Positions 1-9,916 of a DNA stretch of 64,000 nt are shown piece by piece. Below the pieces are notes generated by a model. That model was not told the origin of the DNA and did no database searches. It was given only the letters and a program-made list of their open reading frames with translations. Within the stretch, counting starts at the first letter, position 1, and each line of letters starts with the position of its first letter. The stretch is from SIAQ01 sp963767835 (GTDB lineage Bacteria; Planctomycetota; Planctomycetia; Gemmatales; Gemmataceae): positions 111,480-175,479 of the forward strand of contig CAVYFY010000003.1 in the NCBI GenBank assembly GCA_963767835.1, read 5' to 3'. A program made the translations under genes and the position numbers.

Positions 1-2
1 TG

Positions 3-80
3 CTGACCTCGCTGGAAGGCGAAGCAGCGCCGGGCTGGTTCGCTGAAATGTGGGTGGACGTGCTCGAATATGTGATTTGA
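3..80 (+). CDS. 3' end of an unidentified gene (partial)
   Basis: Only one plus-strand frame stays open from the window edge; it gives about 25 residues ending in LEYVI before a TGA at 78-80. The gene starts outside the window. The fragment is too short to assign to a family. It ends 79 bases before the next plus-strand gene. Confidence 0.4.
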   Translation: MTSLEGEAAPGWFAEMWVDVLEYVI

Positions 81-159
81 CGCCGGTTTTTCAAGAATCT
101 GCTCTTGCATTTTTTGCCGCTTCCGGGCATAACCTGCCGCCTTCATTGGGAGTGAATTC

Positions 160-786
160 ATGAAGCGGATGTTGCGCCTCATCGCGACGGCGGTGCTGCC
201 CGCGCTCGCGCTGGGGTGCCAGAATCTGAGTCCGGGCTTCGATTGGCCCGTCGTTCTGCCGATCGGCACCGATCCGATCCAGGACACCAATCCGGTGTAC
301 ATTCCGCTGCCCAAGCAACAATATGGCCGCGTCGTCGAAACCTCGCTGCAAGTTTTGTTCGATTACGGCTTCGAGATCGCGGAATCGAATCGCTACGCGG
401 GCACCATCGAGGCGGTGCCACGCACGGCGCCGGGCATTTTGCTCCTTTTCAAGCCGGGCAGCCCCGATTTGTATGAGCGGGTGCTGGCGACCACGCAGAG
501 CTATCGGCATCGGGTAAGCGTCGTCATTCAACCGGCCGATCCGCAAGGCGCGGAGCACGGCGGGTACTTCGTCGAATTCATCGTTAAGAAGGAATTGGAG
601 GATGTGGCGCGCCCGACCCGCTCGACCGTCGGCGGCTCCGTCTTCCGCGCCGAAAGCACCGTGGATCGGCAACCCGAAGTCATCGACGCCGGCTTCCTCG
701 ATCCGATTTGGATTTACAAGGGCCGAGACCTGTATCTCGAACAGGAACTCATTCGCCGTTACAAACAAGCGCTGGCCAGCAAATGA
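160..786 (+). CDS. predicted lipoprotein of unknown function
   Basis: The product is 208 residues. It starts with a basic, hydrophobic signal sequence (MKRMLRLIATAVLPALALGC) whose LALGC lipobox places the lipidated Cys at residue 20, so it is probably attached to a membrane. The rest is soluble with mixed alpha/beta character and no motif I recognise. The ATG follows GGGAGTGAATTC, an acceptable ribosome-binding context. It converges with trpA, its stop lying 1 base before the trpA stop at 788. Seen: signal and lipobox. Inferred: an envelope lipoprotein of planctomycete type. Confidence 0.75.
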   Translation: MKRMLRLIATAVLPALALGCQNLSPGFDWPVVLPIGTDPIQDTNPVYIPLPKQQYGRVVETSLQVLFDYGFEIAESNRYAGTIEAVPRTAPGILLLFKPGSPDLYERVLATTQSYRHRVSVVIQPADPQGAEHGGYFVEFIVKKELEDVARPTRSTVGGSVFRAESTVDRQPEVIDAGFLDPIWIYKGRDLYLEQELIRRYKQALASK

Positions 787-787
787 A

Positions 788-1610
788 TTAGCTAATCGCA
801 GCCAATAGCTCCTGCACCAGATCGCCAACTTCTTTGACGATCTCATCGATCGGCCGTTCGGCTTCCAGCTTCCGCACCAACGCACTGCCGACGATCACGC
901 CGTCCGCATGATCGCGCAAGCTTCGCACATGTTCCGGCGTCGAGATGCCGAAACCAACGCACAACGGCAACGGCGTTTGCGTGCGCAGCCACGCGCAATT
1001 GCTCGAGCAACTCGGTCGGCAATTGGGCGCGCTCCCCGGTGATGCCAACGACGCTGACGCAATAAAGAAATCCCGTCGAAAGCTGCGCGATCTTGATGGC
1101 CCGCTCGCGCGGCGTCGCCGGCGTCACCAGCAGGATCAGCTTGAAATCGTTCTTCGCCGCAATCGCCGCCAGCTCGTCCGCCTCATCGACCGGCAAATCG
1201 GGCACGATCACCCCGGAGAACCCCGCCGCCTTCGCATCGATAATGAACCGCTCCGGCCCGCGATGATGCACCAGGCTGTACGACACCATCCCAACCAGCG
1301 GCACCGGCTCCCCTCGCACTCCGGGAGAGGGGTCAGGGGTGAGGGTGAGCGCCCGCACCGCCGCGAAGATCGCATCCACCGTCAGCCCCTTGGCGAGCGC
1401 CCGCGTGTACGACGCCTGGATGACGCTGCCATCCGCAATCGGATCGCTGTACGGAAACCCGATCTCAATGAGCGACGCCCCACGCTGGGCGGCTTCGCGC
1501 ACCAGCTTGGCCGTGGCATCCAGATCGGGATCGCCGGCCGTAATGAAGGGGATAAACGCCTTCTTGCGGTCGGTTTTCAGGCGGGCGAAAAGTTGATCGA
1601 TGGGGTTCAT
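788..1610 (-). CDS. trpA: tryptophan synthase alpha chain, broken by a one-base frameshift
   Basis: TrpA cleaves indole-3-glycerol phosphate to indole and passes indole to TrpB. The N-terminal part (start 1610) shows PFITAGDPD, the catalytic-region IEIGFPYSDPIADG and IVPDLPVDE. The C-terminal part, VGFGISTPEHV followed by DGVIVGSALV, lies in another frame. The two join if one base near 995 is removed, giving ELLEQLAWLRTQT as expected in TrpA proteins. Residues 88-101 (LTLTPDPSPGVRGE) are an extra in-frame insert coming from a dispersed repeat. The gene lies 18 bases after the small gene ending at 1629 and probably shares its transcript with trpB. The frame break may be an assembly error. Confidence 0.88.
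1308..1349 (-). repeat. dispersed repeat inserted in frame in trpA
   Basis: Read on the minus strand, the DNA encodes LTLTPDPSPGVRGE between the TrpA helix AVRAL and the strand PLVGMVSYS, which are nearly adjacent in ordinary TrpA. The DNA has a CCCCTCTCCCGG core and a CGAGGGGAG tail, partly self-complementary. The same element occurs in mutM at 4281-4322, in the same frame (LAPNPSPPAVRGE). Confidence 0.75.
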
Positions 1611-1628
1611 TTAGGTTTCTGCAGTGAA

Positions 1629-2129
1629 TCAATAGGTGGGAATGTCCACGGGCAGTCCGACGCGCATGTAGAATCGCGCGAGCGCCTGGGCAAGATGCTC
1701 ACGATACGGCGGCAATAAGCGCATCCGCGTTTTCTGGGCGCCAGCGAGCTCTTTCAACGTCAGCGCGTTCACGGCGAATTGCGAGCGGAAATCGACGACC
1801 AAAAAACCGGTGGGGAACTCTGGTAACGCGCAGCGATTGAGCAAATGGTATCCGGGCAAGTTCCCGCGGCGCACTTCCTCGCGGCCGCGCTTGCCTTTAA
1901 TAAAATCGTTCTTTTGAGCCAACGATTCCAAATCCCAGAATGGGCAAACCTGAATCATCGACAACTTGTCCTGAACCAAATCGCAAGAGTGGCACATGAT
2001 TACAACGTCATAATTCTTGCGATCCGCCTCCCCTTGTGGTTCGATGCGATCGAAGGGGCACGAAAATAACAGATCGCCTTGCTGGAGATCGTCGCCGTCC
2101 ACCGATCCATACCAAGGATAATCATTCAT
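1629..2129 (-). CDS. hypothetical protein in the trpB-trpA interval
   Basis: The product is 166 residues from ATG 2129 (MNDYPWYGSVDGDDLQQGDL). It has a central IMCHSCDL segment, in which two Cys and a His could bind metal, and ends in FYMRVGLPVDIPTY. I do not recognise a named family. The start overlaps the 3' end of the upstream gene by 8 bases, which points to translational coupling; a longer frame reaches 2195 but would run deep into that gene. It lies 18 bases before trpA. No function is inferred. Confidence 0.6.
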   Translation of the reverse strand: MNDYPWYGSVDGDDLQQGDLLFSCPFDRIEPQGEADRKNYDVVIMCHSCDLVQDKLSMIQVCPFWDLESLAQKNDFIKGKRGREEVRRGNLPGYHLLNRCALPEFPTGFLVVDFRSQFAVNALTLKELAGAQKTRMRLLPPYREHLAQALARFYMRVGLPVDIPTY

Positions 2130-2442
2130 CCGGCAGATCCTCCGGCAGAATAATGCACGGTTCGCCCCTCTCAACGCGAATCTTGACATTCCCAAGCGAG
2201 ATCGACGGCACCGTTATTGGGAAATAAAGATCCTTTTCAATTTCCAGCCACTCGGGCGGTTCGGGGTCGAGTTCCGCGCTCTTCTCTGGCTTCGGCGATA
2301 CTGGCGATGACGCCCCGTTGGCGCCTTCCTTCGGCACCACAGCGAGAGTGGCAAGGACGTGTTTGCCTTCCAGTTCGGCCAGGTTTTTCTCGTGCTGCAG
2401 ATGGCCGTTCACCACCTGAGCGGAGACTGTTATTTGCATCAT
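2122..2442 (-). CDS. small hypothetical protein, antitoxin-like N terminus
   Basis: The product is 106 residues from ATG 2442, with GGAG about 8 bases upstream; a second ATG follows at 2439. The beginning MMQITVSAQVVNGHLQHEKN resembles the short beta-strand start of small antitoxin-like proteins, and the middle is Pro/Ser/Glu-rich. The C terminus is acidic (ILPEDLPDE). It overlaps the next gene by 8 bases. The two may form a toxin-antitoxin-like pair, but that rests on size, overlap and N-terminal pattern only. Confidence 0.55.
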   Translation of the reverse strand: MMQITVSAQVVNGHLQHEKNLAELEGKHVLATLAVVPKEGANGASSPVSPKPEKSAELDPEPPEWLEIEKDLYFPITVPSISLGNVKIRVERGEPCIILPEDLPDE

Positions 2443-2518
2443 GACGGACTCCGTGATTACGTGCCTTCGGCAAAATGACAATGTAATTGTAGCTGATGTT
2501 CTGCGAGAGTACGACAGC

Positions 2519-2829
2519 TCAATCGCGCCGCTTTCCTGACTCGGGTCGTCGCTGCCTTTTGTTTGTTCGCCGACTTACTCGAACCCAGTTTTCTTCGCCT
2601 TTGAGAATCCCCAGATAATGAATCTCAAACGTCCCGTCTGATTTCTTGAACCTGCAAACGTACCAGGGCTGGCCATATTCGTCGATTTCGCGGATGCGTA
2701 CCGGGCGTTTGCGGGCGATCAACTTCTTGAATACCCTCACCGTCTCCGGAAGGATCCGATAGTTGGCAACGCCTTCGCCGGGCACTCCAGTTATCATCAC
2801 CCAATCTCCGACGCGCAACTGGGTGCCTT

Positions 2830-2833
<4 letters not shown>
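2519..2833 (-). CDS. small basic hypothetical protein overlapping trpB
   Basis: The product is 104 residues. Its ATG at 2833 overlaps the trpB TGA in an ATGA arrangement, so it is very likely translated by reinitiation after trpB. The first half has the beta-rich look of an SH3-like fold (LRVGDWVMITGVPGEG), and the last 20 residues are strongly basic (RRTNKRQRRPESGKRRD), which could bind nucleic acid. No family is recognised. Confidence 0.6.
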
Positions 2834-4038
<1,205 letters not shown>

Positions 4039-4079
4039 ATGATAATTGTAACAACGCTGCTCAGCGCAAAGGAGACGCC

Positions 4080-4943
4080 GTGCCGGAATTGCCTGAGGTG
4101 GAAACGGTGGTCCGCGATTTGCGGCCACTGCTGGTCGGCCGATCTTTCACCAAGATCGCGGTTGGCCGGAAAGCGCTGCGCTGCAAGTGGTCACGGGCCT
4201 GGGAGGCGCAATTGCTCGGCAAGAGCGTCCACGCGATCGACCGTCGCGGCAAATGGATTCTGCTCGATCTCCGCAATGGCCCCCTCGCCCCCAACCCCTC
4301 TCCCCCGGCGGTGCGCGGGGAGGCCTGGTTGCTCGTGCATCTGGGCATGACGGGGCAATTCACCGTCGCGAATGGGCCGCGCCAAACGCATACCCACATC
4401 GTCTTCACGCTGGACGATGGCAACGAACTGCGTTTCCGCGATGTGCGCCGTTTCGGCAGCGTGAGTTGCTTTCCCAATCGCGCCGCGATCGATGTCTTCT
4501 TCGCCAACAGCGGCCTGGGCCCGGAGCCGTTCGATTGCGATCCGGCCCACTGGCACCGAGCCTTGCATGCGACCCGGCGCAATCTTAAAGCGATTCTGCT
4601 TGACCAAACAATCCTTGCCGGCGTCGGCAATATCTATGCGGATGAATCGCTCTTCGAGGCACGCTTGCATCCGACGTTTTCGGGCCAGGAATTGAAAATA
4701 AAACAGATGGAGGCGCTGCGGCAAGCGATCGCCGCCGTGCTGACGCGGGCCATCGAGCGACGTGGTTCCAGCATCCGCGATTATATCGGCGGCTCGGGGA
4801 TCAAGGGGCAAATGCAGGACGAATTCCGCGTCTACGGCCGCACCGGCGAACCATGCCTGCGCTGCGAAACGCCCATCCAGAGGATCACGCTCGCCGGCCG
4901 TTCGACGCATTTTTGTCCGCAGTGCCAGCGCAAACGGAGATAG
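4080..4943 (+). CDS. mutM: formamidopyrimidine-DNA glycosylase
   Basis: MutM removes 8-oxoguanine and other oxidised purines and cuts the abasic site. The product is 287 residues. The GTG at 4080 gives the diagnostic PELPEVETV, whose Pro is the Schiff-base nucleophile after Met removal, and AAAGGAG lies just upstream. LLVHLGMTG, the helix-two-turn-helix segment LLDQTILAGVGNIYADESL and the C-terminal zinc finger (C259, C262, C279, C282) are present. Residues 68-81 (LAPNPSPPAVRGEA) are an extra in-frame insert between RRGKWILLDL and WLLVHLGMTG; the same repeat is found in trpA. Confidence 0.95.
   Translation: MPELPEVETVVRDLRPLLVGRSFTKIAVGRKALRCKWSRAWEAQLLGKSVHAIDRRGKWILLDLRNGPLAPNPSPPAVRGEAWLLVHLGMTGQFTVANGPRQTHTHIVFTLDDGNELRFRDVRRFGSVSCFPNRAAIDVFFANSGLGPEPFDCDPAHWHRALHATRRNLKAILLDQTILAGVGNIYADESLFEARLHPTFSGQELKIKQMEALRQAIAAVLTRAIERRGSSIRDYIGGSGIKGQMQDEFRVYGRTGEPCLRCETPIQRITLAGRSTHFCPQCQRKRR
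4281..4322 (+). repeat. dispersed repeat inserted in frame in mutM
   Basis: The DNA encodes LAPNPSPPAVRGE and contains CCCCTCTCCC followed by GCGCGGGGAG, matching the element at 1308-1349 in trpA in sequence and reading frame. In ordinary MutM proteins the flanking strands are joined by a short loop, so the element extends a surface loop without breaking the frame. Confidence 0.75.
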
Positions 4944-5047
4944 GCGTTCGGCAGGGGCTTTGGGTACAATCGAGGAGCTTCTCGTTCCCGCGCCGCTCGG
5001 ATTTGTTTCGGATTTCGACATTCGGATTTCGGATCTAGGGACCTGCC

Positions 5048-6823
5048 ATGTCCTACCGTGCTTTCAAACGTTTGCTCGGCGAGACCAGCCTCGAGCGCAA
5101 GTGCCGATTTCTGTTCGGCTCGGGCGTCGTCTTGCTCATCTGGCTCAGCTTCTGGCTATACGCGTCGCAGACCGAACATCTTGCTTACGATCAGGCCGTC
5201 GCCGATTGCCGGCTGCTGGTCGCGCCGAGCCTGGTGCAGCACCATCTGCTCAAGCGCGATAAGCTCGACAAGGACAAATCCGATCGAAGAAAATTCGAAT
5301 GGGAGATCATTGCGCCAACGAAGATGCCCGGCAATCTCGACGACCTGCTTCTGAAGGAGCCCGGCAAAGAGTCGCCACAATTTCATTTCCTCACCGACAA
5401 GAACGCCGACGACAGCTATGAACGCGAGCTGTACACGACATTCCTGAAAGACGGCAAACCCGAGGACAGCCGGCTCCGTGCCAGCGAGCAGGTCCTCTTC
5501 TATTACGCCCCCATTCGCGCCGGCGCCCAATGCATCTCGTGCCACAATTCGCTGCGCAAAGACGGGGATACCATCGCCGTCAACGACCTGTTGGCGATGG
5601 TCCGCATCCGCATGCCGACCAAGTCCATCGAGGAGGGCGTCCACTGGAACCGCGCCATCCTCATTACCACCGCCATCAGCACCGCCATCCTCATCATGCT
5701 CGGCAGCTGGATCATTGTCCGCTACATCATCGTCAAGCCGGTCAAGCACTTGAAGGAAGTCTCCGATGCGATCTCGGCCGGCGAGCTCAATGTCCGCAGC
5801 GAAATCCAGACCGGCGACGAATTCGAGGATCTAAGCCATGCTTTCAACCGCATGTTGCGCCACCTCGTCAGCATGCAAGACCAGTGGCGAAAGGTGAACG
5901 CCGACCTCGATCGCAAGGTCGATGAGTTGGCCCAGACCAACATGGCCCTTTTCGAGTCGAACCGTCTCAAAGGCGATTTCCTGGCGACGATGAGCCACGA
6001 GTTGCGCACGCCGCTCAACAGCATTCTCGGCTTCTCGGACGTGCTGCTCTCCGGTGACACGTTGACCGACAAGCAGCGGCGCTGGGTTTCGAACATTCAG
6101 ACCAGCGGGCAGAAGCTGCTCAATCTCATCAATGACATTCTCGATCTTGCCAAGATCGAAGCGGGCAAGATGCAGGTGCGGCCGGAGAACTTCAACCTGC
6201 ATGAGATCTGCGAAGGGCTGCTCAACATGTTCCGCCCGCTCGCCGAGAAGAAGAACATTGACCTGCGCAGCCAGATCGAACCAGACATCCCGACGCTTCG
6301 GCAAGACCTGACCAAGCTGCAGCAAATCCTACAAAACCTGCTTTCGAACGCGATCAAGTTCACGCCGGAGGGCGGGCGCGTGATGCTCAAGGCGGAGGCC
6401 GACACCAAATACGTCACGATCAGCGTGATCGACACCGGCGTCGGCGTCGCCAAGGAGGAACAGGAACTGGTGTTCCAGAAATTCCGCCAGTCGGGCAACT
6501 CGCTGACGCGCGAACACGCCGGCACCGGCCTGGGCTTGTCGATCGTGCTCGAATTGTGCAAGCTGCTGGGGGGCGAGGTGACGCTGCAAAGTGAGCTGGG
6601 CCGGGGCAGCACATTCACGGTGCGGCTGCCAATGCACCTGAGCGATGAGCCCCGGCTGGAATTCGATTTGGCCGCCGAGCAGATCGATTTGGCCAAGGCG
6701 CAACGCGTCGATGCCCGCGTCTATGCGAGCGCACCGCCGGTGTCGAGTGCGACGAAACTGGAGCGCCACGAAACGACGGTGATGGACGTGAAGAACGATG
6801 AGCAAGCGCCCGCAAAGGATTAA
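5048..6823 (+). CDS. membrane sensor histidine kinase with c-type heme periplasmic domain
   Basis: The product is 591 residues. Order: membrane helix about 22-42; a Tll0287/DUF3365-like periplasmic domain about 45-195 with a CISCH heme-attachment motif (C162, C165, H166); a second helix about 203-227; a HAMP domain to about 280; a HisKA domain with FLATMSHELRTPLN (H317); and a HATPase domain with QNLLSNAIKFTP, DTGVGV and GTGLGLS. A Pro/Ala-rich tail of about 50 residues follows. It probably senses redox state or a diatomic gas through heme and phosphorylates a response regulator not in this window. Its TAA stop is the first codon of a large palindrome. Confidence 0.92.
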   Translation: MSYRAFKRLLGETSLERKCRFLFGSGVVLLIWLSFWLYASQTEHLAYDQAVADCRLLVAPSLVQHHLLKRDKLDKDKSDRRKFEWEIIAPTKMPGNLDDLLLKEPGKESPQFHFLTDKNADDSYERELYTTFLKDGKPEDSRLRASEQVLFYYAPIRAGAQCISCHNSLRKDGDTIAVNDLLAMVRIRMPTKSIEEGVHWNRAILITTAISTAILIMLGSWIIVRYIIVKPVKHLKEVSDAISAGELNVRSEIQTGDEFEDLSHAFNRMLRHLVSMQDQWRKVNADLDRKVDELAQTNMALFESNRLKGDFLATMSHELRTPLNSILGFSDVLLSGDTLTDKQRRWVSNIQTSGQKLLNLINDILDLAKIEAGKMQVRPENFNLHEICEGLLNMFRPLAEKKNIDLRSQIEPDIPTLRQDLTKLQQILQNLLSNAIKFTPEGGRVMLKAEADTKYVTISVIDTGVGVAKEEQELVFQKFRQSGNSLTREHAGTGLGLSIVLELCKLLGGEVTLQSELGRGSTFTVRLPMHLSDEPRLEFDLAAEQIDLAKAQRVDARVYASAPPVSSATKLERHETTVMDVKNDEQAPAKD

Positions 6824-6998
6824 CCACAGAGGCACCGAGGCACAGTGCATTTAGCCACGGATGAAACACAGATGAAACACGGATGGGAGCGTTAAGGGAC
6901 GCACCGCAGTAATTTCTCGTACTCACACTTTCTTATCCGTGTTTCATCTGTGTTTCATCCGTGGCTAAATGCACTGTGCCTCGGTGCTTCTGTGGTTA
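6821..6998. repeat. large palindromic element, 64-bp arms
   Basis: The left arm 6821-6884 and right arm 6935-6998 are reverse complements with one mismatch in 64 positions, separated by 50 bases. The ends read TAACCACAGA and TCTGTGGTTA (mismatch just inside). The stop codon of the histidine kinase is formed by the first three bases. The arms contain an internal near-duplication (GATGAAACAC twice). No open frame of note lies inside. It is best read as a non-autonomous palindromic repeat or MITE-like element; it could also fold in RNA and end transcription before recG. Confidence 0.85.
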
Positions 6999-7014
6999 AA
7001 TTGGAGACAGCATC

Positions 7015-9097
7015 GTGTCGAGTCCCGCCAACAACTCCGTTCTTGAAGATAGCGTCCAGTACCTCAAGGGCGTCGGGCCCTCGCGCGCCGATCTTCTCGC
7101 AAAGCTCGATATTCGCACCATTGGCGATCTGCTCTTTCATTTGCCGCGCTCTTACGACGATCTCACCAACGTGCAGCCGATGGACAAGATCGAGGCGGGC
7201 GTCTTGCAGACGGTGCAGGGGGAAGTCGTCGAGATCGACGGCAAGGAATTGCCCGACGGGCGGCAGGTCACCAGCGTCACCATCGCCGACGCTCAGGGCC
7301 ACTGCATCGCCGGCATCTGGTTCAACTCGCTCATGATCGTAGGGAAAGTCCACTATGGCCAAAAGGTCGCCTTCAGCGGCAAGCCGAAGTGGTATCGCGA
7401 TCACTGGACCATGCACCACCCGCGCGTGCAGGTGCTCGAAGATCAGGCGGCCCGGCTCGAAGTCGTGCCGGTCTATCCGCTCACCGAAGGGTTGCGTCCC
7501 GAAGCGCTGCGCGAAGCGATTCGCAGCGCGCTCTCCAAGGGAGCGGAGGCCGTTGCCGAGAATCTCCCCGAGCTAGTGCGGGCGAAGCGGGCGTATCCCT
7601 CCGTCGCGCAGGCTCTCTGGCAGGTGCATTTTCCTGAGGTCGTTGCGCAAGGCGTGCAAGGCCGGCGTCGGTTCATCTACGAAGAATTCCTTGTCCTGCA
7701 AACCGCGCTTGCCGTGCGGCGCCGCAGCGTGCGCGATCGGCAACAGGCGCCGAAGCTGCCAACCACGCCGGCCATCGACGCGCACATCCGCCGGCTTTAT
7801 CCCTTCCGCCTCACCGCCGATCAGGACCGGGCCATCGCTGCCATCATCCGCGATCTGGCGAGCGATCGGCCCATGCAACGGCTATTGCAAGCCGACGTCG
7901 GCGCCGGTAAAACCGCGGTCGCCATCTACGCCATGCTCGTCGCCGTCGCCAACAAGCATCAAGCGATCCTGATGGCCCCGACCGAAATCCTCGCCCAGCA
8001 GCACTGGCGCACCCTCGAAGCGTATCTCGCCAAGAGCCGGGTGCGGCGCGCCCGGCTTACCGGCAGCCTATCGGCCAAGGAACGCGCCCTCACGCTTTAT
8101 GAAATCAAATCCGGCCTCGTCGATCTCGTCGTCGGCACGCAGGCGCTCATCCAGGATGGCGTCGAATTCGCCCGGCTCGGCCTGGTCGTCATCGACGAGC
8201 AGCATAAATTCGGCGTCGATCAGCGGGCCCGCGTCAAGAAGCTCGGCGTCGATCCGCATTACCTCGTGATGACCGCGACGCCGATACCGCGCACCATCGC
8301 GCTCTCCGTCTTCGGCGATCTCGACACGTCGATCATCAAGCAACTGCCGCCGGGCAGGCAGCGGGTGCTGACGCGCTGGCATGCCGAGGCGCAGCGTGAG
8401 AAGGTGTATGAACGCTTCCGCGAGGAGATGAAGAAGGGCCGGCAGGCGTATGTCGTCTGCCCGCTGGTCGCGGAATCGGAGTCGCTCGACCTGGCCGCGG
8501 CGACCGAGACCTACGAGGTTTTGCGTAATGGCCCATTCAAGGACTTCCGCCTCGGCCTGCTGCATGGCCGGTTGTCCGACGAAGAAAAAGATCGCGTCAT
8601 GCAGCAATTCCGCGCTCGACGAGCTTGACCTTCTGGTGACGACGGTCGTGATCGAGGTCGGCGTCGATGTGCCGAACGCGACGCTGATGCTAATCGAGCA
8701 CGCCGATCGCTTCGGCCTGTCGCAGCTTCATCAATTGCGCGGCCGGGTCACGCGCGGCACCGTGGCGGGAGAATGCTACCTGTTCGCAGGCATCACCACG
8801 GAGGAAGCCCGCTTGCGCCTGCGCGCCATCAGCCGTTCCAGCGACGGCTTCGCTCTTGCCGAGGAGGACGCCCGCCTGCGCGGCCTGGGCGAATTCTTCG
8901 GCACCCGCCAGCACGGCCTGGGCGATTTGCGCTTCGGCGATCTTTTGCAAGATTTCGATCTGCTCGAAATGGCTCGGCAGGACGCTATCGAAATCGTCGG
9001 CGCTGATGCGGGTCTGCGGAAGCCGGAACACGCGGCACTTCGGCAAGCGGTGCTGGCGAGATACGGGCAAAAGCTCGATCTGGCGGCGATTGGGTGA
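7015..9097 (+). CDS. recG: ATP-dependent DNA helicase RecG, broken by a frameshift
   Basis: RecG remodels stalled forks and Holliday junctions. The first frame (GTG 7015) holds the wedge/OB domain, Walker A DVGAGKTAV (K299), DEQHKFG in place of DEAH and MTATPIPRT, and ends after LLHGRLSDEEKDRVMQQFRA. The second frame continues with ELDLLVTTVVIEVGVDVPNA, then QLHQLRGRVTRG and the C-terminal FFGTRQHGL motif, ending at 9097. The join is a one-base break near 8615-8622. Apart from this the gene has normal length, about 690 residues. GGAGA precedes the GTG. An assembly indel is more likely than true loss. Confidence 0.92.
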
Positions 9098-9161
9098 CTC
9101 CACTGGCCGCCTTGCGATACAATGAACGGAGAGAACGAATGCACCATCGGGGATTGTGCAC

Positions 9162-9476
9162 ATGCCTACTGCCTTGCTCTATCCGCACCTTGAGGTGGAC
9201 GAAAGCGGCATGGCGCGCATTGCCAACACGCGCCATCAGGTCATTCACCTGGCGGCGGAACATTACCATCTCGGCTGGTCCGCGGAGGAATTGCTTCGGC
9301 AACATCCAGACCTTCGCCCCGAGCAAGTCTATGCCGCCCTTGGCTACTTCTACGACCACCGCGATTCCCTGTTGGCGCAGATGGCGGCCTTCAACGAGCG
9401 TGGCGCGGCGCGCCTTCACGGTCAAGCCCTCACACGGGAACAACTCCTCAAGCGGCGCGATCAGGCGAAGGGGTAA
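9162..9476 (+). CDS. DUF433 antitoxin-like protein
   Basis: The product is 104 residues, with the helix-turn-helix pattern of DUF433 proteins: IANTRHQVIHLAAEHYHLGW then SAEELLRQHPDLRPEQVYAAL. Such proteins usually sit directly before a DUF5615 PIN-like gene, as here with a 2-base gap, and are believed to act as antitoxins that bind DNA and the toxin. A GTG two codons upstream (9156) is an alternative start. Confidence 0.85.
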   Translation: MPTALLYPHLEVDESGMARIANTRHQVIHLAAEHYHLGWSAEELLRQHPDLRPEQVYAALGYFYDHRDSLLAQMAAFNERGAARLHGQALTREQLLKRRDQAKG

Positions 9477-9478
9477 TC

Positions 9479-9829
9479 GTGGCCCTCACCCTTTACATGG
9501 ATGTGCACATCCCCGCCGGCATCACAGACGGGCTACGCCGAAACGGCTTGGATGTTGTCACCAGTCAAGAAGATCAAACGCGGACGGCTGACGACGAGGA
9601 TCTGCTCAAGCGAGCGGCATCTCTGGGCAGGTTGCTCTTTACCTATGATGAAGACTTCCTCACTATCTCGGCGGCTTGGCACCACTCCGGCCAACGCTTT
9701 CCCGGAATCTTGTTTGCGGCCCAAACCGGGATGAGTATCGGCCGAACGATTGAGGATATCACTTTGATCCTGGAGGTCTGCGCACCGGAAGAGCTTGCGG
9801 ACCGTGTGATTTATCTGCCGCTCAGATGA
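9479..9829 (+). CDS. DUF5615 PIN-like toxin
   Basis: The product is 116 residues from GTG 9479, 2 bases after the DUF433 stop. The start LTLYMDVHIPAGITDGLRR and the later LLFTYDEDFL carry the acidic residues of the PIN-like nuclease fold, with the DDEDLL segment between. The family is considered a VapC-related toxin, probably an RNase, held in check by the DUF433 partner. Together they form a compact toxin-antitoxin operon between recG and the polysaccharide genes. Confidence 0.85.
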   Translation: MALTLYMDVHIPAGITDGLRRNGLDVVTSQEDQTRTADDEDLLKRAASLGRLLFTYDEDFLTISAAWHHSGQRFPGILFAAQTGMSIGRTIEDITLILEVCAPEELADRVIYLPLR

Positions 9830-9916
9830 CGCCGACTCCTCCGTGGTGCCACCGGCAGACGCGACAGAAGCTCGCTTAGCCGGTGCGCCCAACCCCGCCA
9901 AGCGAGCCCCCGCCGA

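Noticed and set aside
8610..8625. Programmed frameshift in recG
   Set aside because: No slippery run or stimulatory hairpin is evident, and other genes in the window show similar single-base breaks.
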